The notes below the pieces were generated by a model, which saw only the letters and a list, made by a program, of their open reading frames with translations, was not told the DNA's origin and did no database searches. A program made the translations under genes and the position numbers. From Methylococcales bacterium (GTDB taxonomy: Bacteria; Pseudomonadota; Gammaproteobacteria; Methylococcales; Methylomonadaceae), in the NCBI GenBank assembly GCA_026398895.1, contig JAPLRZ010000058.1, positions 1 to 50,078 on the forward strand: DNA of 50,078 bases, given 5' to 3'. Numbering within the stretch: the first letter of the stretch is position 1; each line of letters begins with the position of its first letter. Positions 7,592 through 16,871 of this stretch are shown in pieces.

Positions 7592-10219
7592 ATGTCAACC
7601 GATAACAATGCCTCAGATACGGTCGAAACCGTGACTGTTAACAACAAAACATCTGGCTTTAAAGTCAGAGCAACCTCAAATTTGGCTATGGCAATAGCTG
7701 CTACATTATCTGGCTATTTGATTTCTGCTACGCCAGTACAAGCGGCGGTCAATATCCCAACCGATAGCGCACCCAGTCCATTGTGTATTGCTGGTTCTTG
7801 TGCGACAGAATTTACCGCCAAGATGTTGATGTTTGAAGAATTCGGCACTAAAGACATCTCAAGTTCAACGTCTTCAATTTCTACCCACAGTTCTTATACA
7901 ACCACCGACTGTTTTGGTAATGTCGATGGCCCTGCGCTGGATAAGTTTCTGAGCGAAGACTTGACTTCTATTCCTAGCCGTAAATCAGATGTCGATGATT
8001 CAGGTAAGCCTACTACCGAACACAATCCTTGGGAAGCCAAAGTAAAAAGCTGTCTTCCTGCAACAGTCAGTCTGCCTTCCATGCCATTGGATGGTCGTCC
8101 AGGTGGTGAAGATTTTGCTCACCAACGTTGGTCTGAATTCCCTACCCAAGTTGCATTTCAATCTGCTCAAGCAGGTGCGCGTGTCAACGGTGGTTTGCGT
8201 GATAAAAGACAGCTACATGACTACAAAAAAGGCGAGTTCGGTCCTAATGGCTTATATTACATGGACGCTAACGGCGACGGTATTCCAGGTACTGAAGGTA
8301 TCCAGATTAAGATACATCCTAACTTACCAACTCAAAAACCTCAGTCAGTCTGGACATTTGACGGTACCTTACCGCCTAAATTGTTGATGGCAAAATACGG
8401 TGAAGCGATTTTATTCCGTCACTATAACGCACTGCCTCTTGACCCAGGTTCAAACGGCGGTTTTGGTAAAAACACTATTACTACTCACGAACATAACGGT
8501 CACAACCCAGCAGAAAGTGATGGTTTCGCCCATGCCTACATTTATCCAGGTCAGTTCTATGATTACCACTGGCCTATGCAATTAGCAGGTTATGACAGTA
8601 TCAATACCGATAAAAGCGATGCCAGAACAGGTGCGCCTGACGGTAATGGTGGCATCACCAGAGTCCGTGGCGACTGGCACGAAACCATGAGTACCCATTG
8701 GTTTCATGACCACATGCTGGATTATACCGCGCAAAACGTCTACAAAGGCAACGCGGCGATGATGAATTACTACAGTGCAATTGATCGCGGTAGAGAGCCT
8801 GCAGATGCTCAAGACGTTTTGGGTAGACCTGATCTTCAAGGTGTTCCTCAAAAACCTGGTTATGGTTGTCATTACAATAATCCTAACAACGCCAATCTTT
8901 GTTTACCCAGTGGTTCAAACATGGATTGGGGTAACCGCGATTATGACGTGAACTTAGTGGTTGCTGATAAAGCATGGGATAACACTGGACAGTTGAAATT
9001 CAACATTTTTAACACCGATGGTTTCTTGGGTGATCGTGCGACTGTCAACTGGGAATACAAACCTTTCTTGGATGTTCGCGCTCGTCGTTACCGTTTCCGT
9101 ATCTTGGATGGTAGTGTGTCACGTTTTTTCAAATTGGCACTGGTGCGTGAAAGACCGCTTACTGATACTATCTGTAAGGTCGCTTCTTCCAAAATAATAT
9201 TAGCTCCTGCAAGACCAGTGACAACAATAACACCTGCGGAACCTGCAAAGTGTTATGAAAAAATCACTTATCACATGATTGCAAACGATGGCAACATCAT
9301 GCAACACGCGATTCCATTCCCCAATGCAGCATCACCTGATGCTTTACCTGAGCAATCTATTGCTGAACGTTTTGACATTGTCGTAGACTTTGGAGGAATG
9401 CCAGCAGGGACAAAATTGTATATGGTGAATATACTTGAGCATACCACTGGTGCAGGTCCTGCCAGATACCTGCCTTTAGCTGATGTGTTAGGTACCAAGT
9501 ACAAAAATGACGGTGTCAGCGGTGACCCTGTTGTTGGTAAAATCCTTGAGTTCCGTGTACAAAATTACACAGGTACTGATTTTAGTATGAATCCTGCTGA
9601 TTACGTTGAAGGCAAAAAACAAATGATTCCGTTGAACAGACCAACGCAAACGGAATTAAAAGCAGCGACTCAAAGAACTTTTGTGTTTGGTAAAAAAGCC
9701 GTTGCTGATACTCAACCCTGGACAATTGCAACCGATGATGGTGTCGCATTAAACGCTGACCCACACAGAATTTCAGCCGCACCTACTACTGGCGCAACTG
9801 AGATATGGCATATCAGCGGTGGTACTGGTGGCTGGAGTCATCCCGTACACGTTCACTTTGAAGAAGGTCAAATTCTGTACCGTGGCGGCAAAGCTCCCCC
9901 TATCTGGGAAAAATATGCGCGTAAAGACGTATACCGTATAGGTGCATTAGCAGATACGGGTGGCAGTGTGGATGTTGCGATTCGTTTCAGAGAGTTTGCG
10001 GGTACTTATGTAGAGCATTGCCACAACACACAACATGAAGACAAAGCCATGTTATTACGTTGGGACTTACAAAATCCTGGACAAACGCAAGCCATCAACA
10101 CACCAATGCCAGATTGGGATGGTGTTAAATATGATCCAAGTACCTATTTATCAACTGCCAAATTTGGTGACTTAGCTGCAAAGAAAAAGTTTGTCTTACC
10201 AGCAGGTTTATTACCCTAA
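7592..10219 (+). CDS. exported multicopper oxidase (laccase/CotA-like copper sites)
   Basis: An 875-residue multicopper oxidase. A long polar N-terminal region (about 30 residues) precedes a hydrophobic stretch and a VQAAV cleavage region near residue 50, so export by an extended signal peptide is likely. All four copper-binding stretches are visible: HEHNGHNP from residue 299, HWFHDH from 369, HPVHVH from 750 and EHCHNTQHEDKAM around 808-819. The Cys-His bridge and axial Met indicate a complete T1 and trinuclear centre. Such enzymes oxidise phenols, metal ions or bilirubin-like compounds while reducing O2 to water; the substrate here is unknown. AGGAG lies 8 nt before the ATG. A SCO-cytochrome fusion follows after a terminator. 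Confidence 0.93.
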   Translation: MSTDNNASDTVETVTVNNKTSGFKVRATSNLAMAIAATLSGYLISATPVQAAVNIPTDSAPSPLCIAGSCATEFTAKMLMFEEFGTKDISSSTSSISTHSSYTTTDCFGNVDGPALDKFLSEDLTSIPSRKSDVDDSGKPTTEHNPWEAKVKSCLPATVSLPSMPLDGRPGGEDFAHQRWSEFPTQVAFQSAQAGARVNGGLRDKRQLHDYKKGEFGPNGLYYMDANGDGIPGTEGIQIKIHPNLPTQKPQSVWTFDGTLPPKLLMAKYGEAILFRHYNALPLDPGSNGGFGKNTITTHEHNGHNPAESDGFAHAYIYPGQFYDYHWPMQLAGYDSINTDKSDARTGAPDGNGGITRVRGDWHETMSTHWFHDHMLDYTAQNVYKGNAAMMNYYSAIDRGREPADAQDVLGRPDLQGVPQKPGYGCHYNNPNNANLCLPSGSNMDWGNRDYDVNLVVADKAWDNTGQLKFNIFNTDGFLGDRATVNWEYKPFLDVRARRYRFRILDGSVSRFFKLALVRERPLTDTICKVASSKIILAPARPVTTITPAEPAKCYEKITYHMIANDGNIMQHAIPFPNAASPDALPEQSIAERFDIVVDFGGMPAGTKLYMVNILEHTTGAGPARYLPLADVLGTKYKNDGVSGDPVVGKILEFRVQNYTGTDFSMNPADYVEGKKQMIPLNRPTQTELKAATQRTFVFGKKAVADTQPWTIATDDGVALNADPHRISAAPTTGATEIWHISGGTGGWSHPVHVHFEEGQILYRGGKAPPIWEKYARKDVYRIGALADTGGSVDVAIRFREFAGTYVEHCHNTQHEDKAMLLRWDLQNPGQTQAINTPMPDWDGVKYDPSTYLSTAKFGDLAAKKKFVLPAGLLP

Positions 10220-10237
10220 ATAAACTTTTGAGAGTAC

Positions 10238-10267
10238 GCTGGGATGTAGCGATAGCGAAATCCCAGC
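10238..10267. repeat. short inverted repeat after the oxidase
   Basis: GCTGGGAT and ATCCCAGC arms separated by a GTAGCGATAGC-containing spacer, just after the oxidase stop and before the stronger terminator hairpin. It may stabilise the mRNA 3' end. Confidence 0.4.
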
Positions 10268-10278
10268 AATCAATGTTT

Positions 10279-10310
10279 GAAAATGGGCGGGATTTATTCC
10301 GCCCATTTTC
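10279..10310 (+). terminator. terminator-like hairpin after first multicopper oxidase
   Basis: A 12-bp perfect stem GAAAATGGGCGG / CCGCCCATTTTC with an 8-nt loop. The arm ends in TTTTC. It is probably a factor-independent terminator separating the oxidase from the SCO-cytochrome gene. Confidence 0.7.
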
Positions 10311-10409
10311 GTTAGATCCCAATAAAATACCCATCCAAAATTTGTAATGGCACGAACAGCCCATTACACTGTCTGAAAAATTTATGTCACTTATATTTCA
10401 CAGAGAGTA

Positions 10410-11375
10410 ATGATGAAAGCATATCGCGTAGCTAATTATTTAAGAACATTGTTATTGATATGTGCCATGTTAATGTTTGGCACTACTTTAGTTTGGGCTG
10501 CTCCCGAAGGTTCACCGTGGGGAAAAGATTACTTTCCCAACATTGAATTGGTCGATCAAGACGGTCGAAAACTGCATTTTTATGATGACCTTGTTAAAGA
10601 CAAAGTCGTGGTTATCGATTTCATCTTCACCCATTGTGGTGACACCTGTCCAGCGCAGACAGCCAGTTTAACCAAAGTGTATAAATTATTAGCGAATCGC
10701 ATGGGCAAAGACATTTTCTTTTATTCCATTAGTATTGATCCCAAGCACGATACGCCCAAAGTCCTCAAAGACTATGCAGAAAAGTTTAATACAGGGGCAG
10801 GTTGGCTTTTTTTGACGGGAAAAACAGACGATGTCACCTTGTTAAGACAAAAACTAGGACTGTACAGAACAGGTGTTGATGCCGCAAAACTCAACGAACA
10901 CAAAACCAGTTTTATGATTGGCAATGATGCTACAGGGCAATGGATAAAACGTTCACCCTTTGACAAACCCCAAGTATTGGCTGGATTGGTCGGGCGTTCT
11001 ATCAGTAGATCACCCGATGATAAAAAAGAAAATCTGGCGGATTATTCAGAATCGACAGTCATCCCAAAACTCAGCAAAGGTGAAGACCTGTTTCGTTCGC
11101 GCTGTGAGTCCTGTCATAGTCTGGGTACTGAAGACGGCATAGGGCCTGGATTGCTTAATGTCACAGAACGGCGTGATAGAGCATGGCTTGCTCGTTGGAT
11201 TAAAACCCCTGATAAATTACTTGCCAAAAAAGACCCTATTGCAATGGCTTTGTTTAAACAATACAAAAAAGTCATTATGCCTAATTTCAGACTCAGGGAT
11301 GCCGAAGTGGAAGCACTCCTTATATATATGGAAACTAATGGCAAAGCCACACAGCCTGATGACTCAAACAAATAA
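10410..11375 (+). CDS. SCO1/SenC copper chaperone fused to cytochrome c
   Basis: A 321-residue exported protein with two domains. After a signal peptide (cleavage near VWA-AP, residue 30), residues about 40-200 form a thioredoxin-fold SCO1/SenC domain with the copper-binding set Cys76-x3-Cys80 (CGDTC) and His164 (NEHKTSF). Residues about 222-310 form a class I cytochrome c with CESCH at 232-236 and candidate axial Met290 (IMPNF). SCO proteins deliver Cu to oxidases or reduce their cysteines, and the haem domain may supply electrons. It lies between the two multicopper oxidases, which suggests service to one of them. ATG codons at 10410 and 10413 are both possible; GAGAG precedes them. Confidence 0.92.
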   Translation: MMKAYRVANYLRTLLLICAMLMFGTTLVWAAPEGSPWGKDYFPNIELVDQDGRKLHFYDDLVKDKVVVIDFIFTHCGDTCPAQTASLTKVYKLLANRMGKDIFFYSISIDPKHDTPKVLKDYAEKFNTGAGWLFLTGKTDDVTLLRQKLGLYRTGVDAAKLNEHKTSFMIGNDATGQWIKRSPFDKPQVLAGLVGRSISRSPDDKKENLADYSESTVIPKLSKGEDLFRSRCESCHSLGTEDGIGPGLLNVTERRDRAWLARWIKTPDKLLAKKDPIAMALFKQYKKVIMPNFRLRDAEVEALLIYMETNGKATQPDDSNK

Positions 11376-11485
11376 AATAGTTATTTCAATCTTTCGCTAG
11401 TTTTTTTCGTAATGCAAAATGGATTCTATAAGTTTCCATTCTTGCTTGCGAATAGTTCAAAAATCCCCGCCACTAAGTAGTTAAG

Positions 11486-11518
11486 CCGTTCATGGTTCGA
11501 CAGGCTCACCACGAACGG
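11486..11518. repeat. REP-like repeat family C (copy 3, short)
   Basis: A shortened copy with outer arms CCGTT and AACGG and the diagnostic GGTTCGACAGGCTCACCACG core. It lacks most of one arm seen in the full-length copies. Confidence 0.7.
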
Positions 11519-11611
11519 CTTAACCTTGTTCCAAATACCAGAAAACTTTTGTTCATCTACTTAACTGATAAAAGCTTAGTGGTAAAAATCAACGTAATTT
11601 CGTAACAAAGA

Positions 11612-11637
11612 AAATCAAAAAATATGTTTTTTGATTT
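11612..11637. repeat. AT-rich perfect hairpin
   Basis: AAATCAAAAAA and TTTTTTGATTT arms (11 bp) around a 4-nt loop, immediately before the first poly-C tract. It resembles a terminator fold but lies about 240 bp after the SCO-cytochrome stop. A related hairpin is at 21695-21719. Confidence 0.5.
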
Positions 11638-11895
11638 CAGACTACCGCCCCCCCCAGGGCAATCGCGCTTAAATTATCTTGACTTTAATAATTATCAGAT
11701 AATCAATTAGTTACAAATTGGTCTATGTCAAGATTCGTAGTTTTTTGCCAAAAATAGCAAAAATGACATTTGTAACACATTGATTATTAATGATTACCGC
11801 CCCCCCCTTCATTATCAACTTACAAATCACCCCAAAATTCTAATCATTAACTGTGATGTAGTTCCGTTTTTAGACGGTATTATTCACGTCATTTT

Positions 11896-12052
11896 GTATA
11901 TTTAAATATACCAATCTAAAAGGTTCTTATTTACATAAAATATCTTTATATTTCAATTGCTTACGCTTGATTTTTTTTTGTAAAAAAAGCCAATAATGAA
12001 CGATCGTTCCATTGTGGCTACAGGGTGTTGCAGTTAAACTATATCCAAGTTG
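11896..12052 (+). repeat. duplicated upstream block, copy 2 (large multicopper oxidase)
   Basis: Counterpart of 7206-7375. It begins with the exact 16-bp palindrome GTATATTTAAATATAC (11896-11911), followed by TTTATATTTCAATT, T8/A7 tracts, GATCGTTCCATTGT and TAAACTATATCCA in the same order and similar spacing. Divergence between the motifs indicates an old duplication in which regulatory patches were retained. The palindrome is a candidate operator for a dimeric regulator. Confidence 0.75.
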
Positions 12053-12142
12053 TTAAAGCCGATTTAACAGCTTTAACACATTGATTTTAAATTAGAAGTA
12101 GTGTGTTTAAAGGCTTAGTGGCGTTATTTGAAACGTCGTTAA

Positions 12143-12236
12143 GTTTAAAGCTAAACCTATCGTAAGTTAGGGGCAGAAAGTTGCGAATCCAGCGTGTTTG
12201 GAAAGTCGGACTACCGAGGTTGACTGCGTGAATGTC
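12143..12236 (+). promoter_or_regulatory. GEMM-I-like (cyclic dinucleotide) riboswitch candidate, copy 2
   Basis: Same element order as 7446-7540: AGCTAAACCT, a short hairpin with GTAA tetraloop, TTAGGGGCAGAAAGTTGCG, a variable hairpin ending GTTTGGA, then GTCGGACTACCGAGGTTG and AATGTCACA. Substitutions relative to copy 1 fall mainly in loops and linker positions, while AAACCT, GGGGC, GAAAGTT, CGAATCC, GGAAAGTCG and CCGAGGT are retained. It lies about 80 bp before the oxidase start. Confidence 0.65.
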
Positions 12237-12317
12237 ACACAAAGGTTATCAAGATTTTTAACATTAGTTAAACGGCGCAATTTGTGTCAAAACTGAAACT
12301 ACGAGAAGGGTTTTATT

Positions 12318-15300
12318 ATGAACAATAATTTCAGACGGCATCGCACGTCTTTAGCAATTATGTTAGCTCTGGTTACATCCACAGGGTTACAAGTAGCACA
12401 CGCAGGTGCAGGTTGGGGTGATAGCTTTATGACATCAACTACTAATCCAGCGGGTTTTACCCCCATGAAAGTTCCAACTTATTATGCTAACAGTCCATCA
12501 GGATTGTTGGATGAAGTGAATGTAACAGGAACTTATGTAGACTGCTTTATTACTGCCCCCCCTGCTACAGGTGCTTTTGACACCTCTGCTGCGTCTTCTT
12601 TTGTTATTACTCCGCCAGTTGCTGGTGTTCCATTAACGGGTTCTACTTGCGATTCAGGTGGTTTTGTTGATGCTAACGGTGTGAGCAAGGGTCTTCGTAA
12701 ATTCGTTGATACCTTACCTGGTCTCAACGCTGCCAACAATCTAGGAAACTCTATTCCTGTTGCAGTTGCTGATAAAACGACTTACCTCGGTTCAGACTAC
12801 TACGAAATCGCAGTCGTTGAATATATGCAAAGAATGCACTCTGACTTGCCACAAAGAGGAACAAGATTGCGCGGTTATGTGCAAATCTCAGCAAATGGAA
12901 CTGTACCTTTATACTATCTGAATGCAGACGGTACACAAGGCGGTCAAATTATGCTGCCTAATGGTAAACCAGCAATGGCAATGGCTAAGCCTTCTTATTT
13001 AGGCCCAGTGATTAACTCGACCAGTGGCACGCCGACTCGTCTCAAATTTTACAACCTACTACCTGCGAGTACTGCGGGCAACCTGCACGTTCCTGTTGAT
13101 GAAACTATCACAGGTGCTGGAACAGGTCCTGATGGCTCAAAATATCAACAAAACCGCGTTGAAATTCACTTACACGGTGGTGATAACCCTTGGATTTCTG
13201 ATGGTACACCACACCAATGGATACTCCCAGCAGCCGATGAGATAGCTCTGAAAGCGGCTCATCCTGATATGGCACGCGGTGTCAGTGCGAAAAATGTACC
13301 CGATATGCCCGATCCAGGTCCTGGTGCAGTAACTTATTATTTCCCTAACGGTGAAAGTAGCCGTTTGATGTTCTATCATGACCATGCTATTGGTTTGACG
13401 CGATTGAATGTTTATTCAGGTGTTGCCGCAGGTTATTTGTTGAATGACAAAGCGGGTGTGGGTGAGCATTACCCTGAACTGGAAAATTTATTACCAGCGG
13501 ATTCAATTCCACTGGTTATTCAAGACAAAACCTTTGTGCCAAAAAACATCGCGATGCAAGATGCAAAGTGGGATACAAAAATGGGTCAAGAAGGCGACTT
13601 ATGGTATCCACACGTTTATGAAACTAACCAAGACCCCAACTCTTACGATGGTACTAACCCTGTCGGTCGTTGGGATTGGGGTAACTGGTTTTGGCCCGTA
13701 TTCCCATCGACTTATGATTTGCCCACAGGTCAGATTACAGGGATGAATATGACGACTGGTCTCAGTGAAGTATCTACTACGCCAGAAGCATTTATGGATA
13801 CTGCAATGGTTAACGGTACCGCGTATCCAACCTTGAATGTTGAACCTAAAGCCTACCGTTTCCGCGTTCTTAATGCCTCTAATGACCGTTTCATAAACTT
13901 AGGTTTGTATCTGGCAGCGGATAAGCAAACCACTGATGCTATCAATCCAAGGAATTCAGCTAATACTGTATTGTGTGATGGTATTGATGCTCGTCCTGCT
14001 ACCCCTGCAATTCCAGCGACTGCAACTACACCGCTTGTCCCTGCTGTCCCTGCTGTTGTACCAACGCAAGCAGATTGTACTGAAGTCAAGATGGTTAATT
14101 TTGATACTAGCTATATGCCTCCAAGTGCGGCACATACCGCTGATGGTACGGTTGGCTTTCCAACCACTGGCGGTGTCACTGACACAGGCTGGGGTGCGCA
14201 AGTCGGTGGTTTGTTTCCACAAGGTGCGCCTGATCCTGCAACCGCTGGCCCACACATCGTGCAAATCGGTAACGAAGGTGGTTTAATCGCCAATCCTTTA
14301 GACATTCCTTCTACGCCACTTAACTACGAATATAATAAACGCAGTGTCACGGTACTTAACGTGTTAGAACGTGGATTGTATTTAGGTAACGCAGAGCGTG
14401 CTGACGTATTAGTTGACTTTTCAAAATACGCTGGAAAAACTTTGATTCTGTACAACGATGCTCCTGCTCCCGTACCCGCCTCTGATCCGCGTATCGATTA
14501 TTACACGGGTAGTGGCGATCAAACAGGTCAAGGTGGTTCAGCTAACGTCAAACCTGGTTATGGTCCTAATACTCGTACCATTATGCAGATTGTTGTCGCA
14601 CCTACTTTATCTGGCACTGGAAAAACAGTTGATCTGGCTGCTTTGCAAATTGCGTTACCCAAAGCCTATGCAACCACACAAGCGAAACCCATCGTACCAG
14701 AGCCAGAATATAATGCGGCGTTCGCTAATGACGCAGGTTATAGCTTGCCAGGTGTCGCGCCGATTGCTAAATATAACGCTCGTATCTATACAGGTACTGT
14801 TTATCTGAAAGCATTCCAAGGTGTGAAGTTTAATACTCCAGAAGCGATTACTTATTCTCCAGCACCGACTTGTTCGACCGCAGCAACTTGTGCGACCGCG
14901 CTTAAGCTACTTCAAGCTCAACCAAACGGTGGTTTAGTGACCACTGCGGCGGGAGGTGCTGTTAATGCTTATGTACAAAGCAAAGCGATTCAAGAGTTAT
15001 TCGACCCAACTTATGGGCGTATGAATGCTACCTTAGGGGTTGAAATACCGTTCACCAGTGCCTTAACACAAACCACCATTCCATTAGGTTATGTTGATCC
15101 AACCACAGAAACAGTGGCTGACGGTGAAACACAATTCTGGAAAATAACCCACAACGGTGTAGATACTCACCCAGTGCATTTCCATTTAGTCAACGTCCAA
15201 GTCATTAACCGTATCGGTTGGGATGGCACGATTAAAACCCCTTATGGCGATGAAATCGGCTGGAAGGAAACCGTTAAAATGAACCCTTTAGAAGACATCG

Positions 15301-16769
15301 TGGTTGCGGTTCGTGCTAAAAAACCAACCCTACAAGGTGTGGCGGCTGATGCAAATGGTACGCCAATAGCAAGTAACGCCTTTGGACTGCCAACAAGTTC
15401 ACGCTTAATGGATCCGTCACAAGCTATTGGTTCTGCATTTGGCTTTACCCAAGTTGATCCTACTACTGGTAATCCTGCGGTTAAAACTAACCAAATGGCT
15501 AACTTCGGCTGGGAATACGTTTGGCACTGCCATATCTTAGGTCATGAAGAAAATGACTTTATGCGTCCCTTGGTATTCAATGCCAATGAATTAACACCTG
15601 ATGCGCCAACATTACCCGCTATTAACGGTAATGTTCTGACGTGGACTGATAATGCTAAAACTGAATATGCTTACAGAGTTGAAAGTGCGCCATTAACTAA
15701 CGGTGTTGTCGGGGCATATACTGACCTATCAAAAGCAGTCTTGCCAGCACTACAAAAAACGGGTGAAGCACCACTGGCTAATGCACACAGCTTTACTGAT
15801 ACAACTGTATTGATTCCAAACACTGATTATCGTTACAGAATAACGGCAATTGGTGCGGCGGGTAACAGTGCTTCGGTAACAGTGGATTTAGCAACAGCTC
15901 CTTCTGCACCCGTATTGACTCCAAGTGCTATCACACAAACAGGTCTAACATTGACTTGGGTACAAGCGTCTACTAACGTAACGGGTTTCCAAGTGTGGCA
16001 AGTAGGTAATCCAGCACCTATTGCAACGCTTGCGAATACGGTAAAAACTTACCCTGTCACAGGCTTAACGGCTGGTACTGCCTATCAGTTCTATGTAGTG
16101 GCTTTAAACAACGCATTGGCTACACCATCGAACACTGTTTCTGTAACCACTGTGGCTGCACAGATTGTTGCTGCACCAACCAATGTATCGATACAGCGTA
16201 CCACTGCAACAGCAGCAATACTAAGCTGGATAGATGCGTCAGACAATGAGAAAAGTTTCCAAGTTCAAAGCTCTACTAACGGAGGTACAACTTGGACTAA
16301 TCTAGGAGCTGTTATGAACCGTACTGCGGCGCAAGCACTCTCAGTCGGAACGGCTGTCAATGCAAACGCTATCGCGGTAACGGCTACTACTAATGCCTTG
16401 TATCGTGTCAACGTGACCAGCATAGCCAACGCCACGGCATCGTCTGCTAGTGTCGCTCTGAATAACACGGTAGCCCCTTCGGCTCCAACAGGTCTCAGTG
16501 CAACGAAAGTATCAAGTCCAACAGTAGCAACCGTCACATTGACATGGAATGATACCTCGAACAACAATGCGACTTTTGCTCTGCAACGTAGCACTAACGG
16601 TGGCACTACTTGGACAACTATCAGTACAACACTTGGTGCTAATGTGGTGACAACTAAACATACTATCGCTAATACACCAGGAATCATCACCAACCTTTAT
16701 CGGGTACTGGCGGCAAACTCAGTAGGTAGTTCTGCATGGTCTAACACCTTCACCATTATTACACCTTAA
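12318..16769 (+). CDS. very large exported multicopper oxidase with fibronectin type III-like tail (MofA-class)
   Basis: 1483 residues with a signal peptide (cleavage near AHA-GAG, residue 29). Copper motifs are complete but widely spaced: HLHGGDNPWISDG near 281, YHDHAIGLTRLNVYSG near 351, HPVHFH near 950 and WHCHILGHEENDF near 1068. The SDGTPHQW and YHDH signatures and the great length resemble the MofA class of putative manganese oxidases. An Ala/Pro/Thr-rich insert lies near residues 555-580. From about 1095 to the end there are four fibronectin type III-like repeats, two of them with STNGGTTW, likely for surface or matrix attachment. GAGAAGGG precedes the ATG. Manganese oxidation is inference only; phenols or other metals are possible. 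Confidence 0.93.
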   Translation: MNNNFRRHRTSLAIMLALVTSTGLQVAHAGAGWGDSFMTSTTNPAGFTPMKVPTYYANSPSGLLDEVNVTGTYVDCFITAPPATGAFDTSAASSFVITPPVAGVPLTGSTCDSGGFVDANGVSKGLRKFVDTLPGLNAANNLGNSIPVAVADKTTYLGSDYYEIAVVEYMQRMHSDLPQRGTRLRGYVQISANGTVPLYYLNADGTQGGQIMLPNGKPAMAMAKPSYLGPVINSTSGTPTRLKFYNLLPASTAGNLHVPVDETITGAGTGPDGSKYQQNRVEIHLHGGDNPWISDGTPHQWILPAADEIALKAAHPDMARGVSAKNVPDMPDPGPGAVTYYFPNGESSRLMFYHDHAIGLTRLNVYSGVAAGYLLNDKAGVGEHYPELENLLPADSIPLVIQDKTFVPKNIAMQDAKWDTKMGQEGDLWYPHVYETNQDPNSYDGTNPVGRWDWGNWFWPVFPSTYDLPTGQITGMNMTTGLSEVSTTPEAFMDTAMVNGTAYPTLNVEPKAYRFRVLNASNDRFINLGLYLAADKQTTDAINPRNSANTVLCDGIDARPATPAIPATATTPLVPAVPAVVPTQADCTEVKMVNFDTSYMPPSAAHTADGTVGFPTTGGVTDTGWGAQVGGLFPQGAPDPATAGPHIVQIGNEGGLIANPLDIPSTPLNYEYNKRSVTVLNVLERGLYLGNAERADVLVDFSKYAGKTLILYNDAPAPVPASDPRIDYYTGSGDQTGQGGSANVKPGYGPNTRTIMQIVVAPTLSGTGKTVDLAALQIALPKAYATTQAKPIVPEPEYNAAFANDAGYSLPGVAPIAKYNARIYTGTVYLKAFQGVKFNTPEAITYSPAPTCSTAATCATALKLLQAQPNGGLVTTAAGGAVNAYVQSKAIQELFDPTYGRMNATLGVEIPFTSALTQTTIPLGYVDPTTETVADGETQFWKITHNGVDTHPVHFHLVNVQVINRIGWDGTIKTPYGDEIGWKETVKMNPLEDIVVAVRAKKPTLQGVAADANGTPIASNAFGLPTSSRLMDPSQAIGSAFGFTQVDPTTGNPAVKTNQMANFGWEYVWHCHILGHEENDFMRPLVFNANELTPDAPTLPAINGNVLTWTDNAKTEYAYRVESAPLTNGVVGAYTDLSKAVLPALQKTGEAPLANAHSFTDTTVLIPNTDYRYRITAIGAAGNSASVTVDLATAPSAPVLTPSAITQTGLTLTWVQASTNVTGFQVWQVGNPAPIATLANTVKTYPVTGLTAGTAYQFYVVALNNALATPSNTVSVTTVAAQIVAAPTNVSIQRTTATAAILSWIDASDNEKSFQVQSSTNGGTTWTNLGAVMNRTAAQALSVGTAVNANAIAVTATTNALYRVNVTSIANATASSASVALNNTVAPSAPTGLSATKVSSPTVATVTLTWNDTSNNNATFALQRSTNGGTTWTTISTTLGANVVTTKHTIANTPGIITNLYRVLAANSVGSSAWSNTFTIITP

Positions 16770-16777
16770 GAATCATA

Positions 16778-16805
16778 GGTGGGTTGCTAATTATCGCAAC
16801 CCACC
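16778..16805 (+). terminator. terminator-like hairpin after large oxidase
   Basis: Perfect 10-bp stem GGTGGGTTGC / GCAACCCACC with an 8-nt loop, 8 bp after the oxidase stop. It lacks a T tract, so it may be an mRNA-stabilising or attenuating hairpin before the next gene. Confidence 0.6.
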
Positions 16806-16871
16806 CACCCTTAAGTACGAAGGCAACGCCCAACAGATTGAATTATTCAACACGAATACGAGATTAAAATC

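Larger units (their letters stand above)
11376..11895. other. long intergenic region with repeat, hairpin and poly-C tracts
   Basis: No gene is seen in this stretch before the oxidase leader. It holds a short REP-like unit (11486-11518), an AT hairpin with an 11-bp perfect stem (11612-11637) and two copies of TACCGCCCCCCCC (11643-11655 and 11795-11807). These C8 runs stand out in an AT-rich background and may be prone to slippage. Confidence 0.6.

Noticed and set aside
13936..14286. A 116-codon ORF in another frame of the large oxidase
   Set aside because: It shadows a clear copper-oxidase frame and has no independent support.
16265..16693. A 142-codon minus-strand ORF within the large oxidase gene
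   Set aside because: It is antisense to the fibronectin-like repeats, Val/Ala-rich low complexity, with no start signal.
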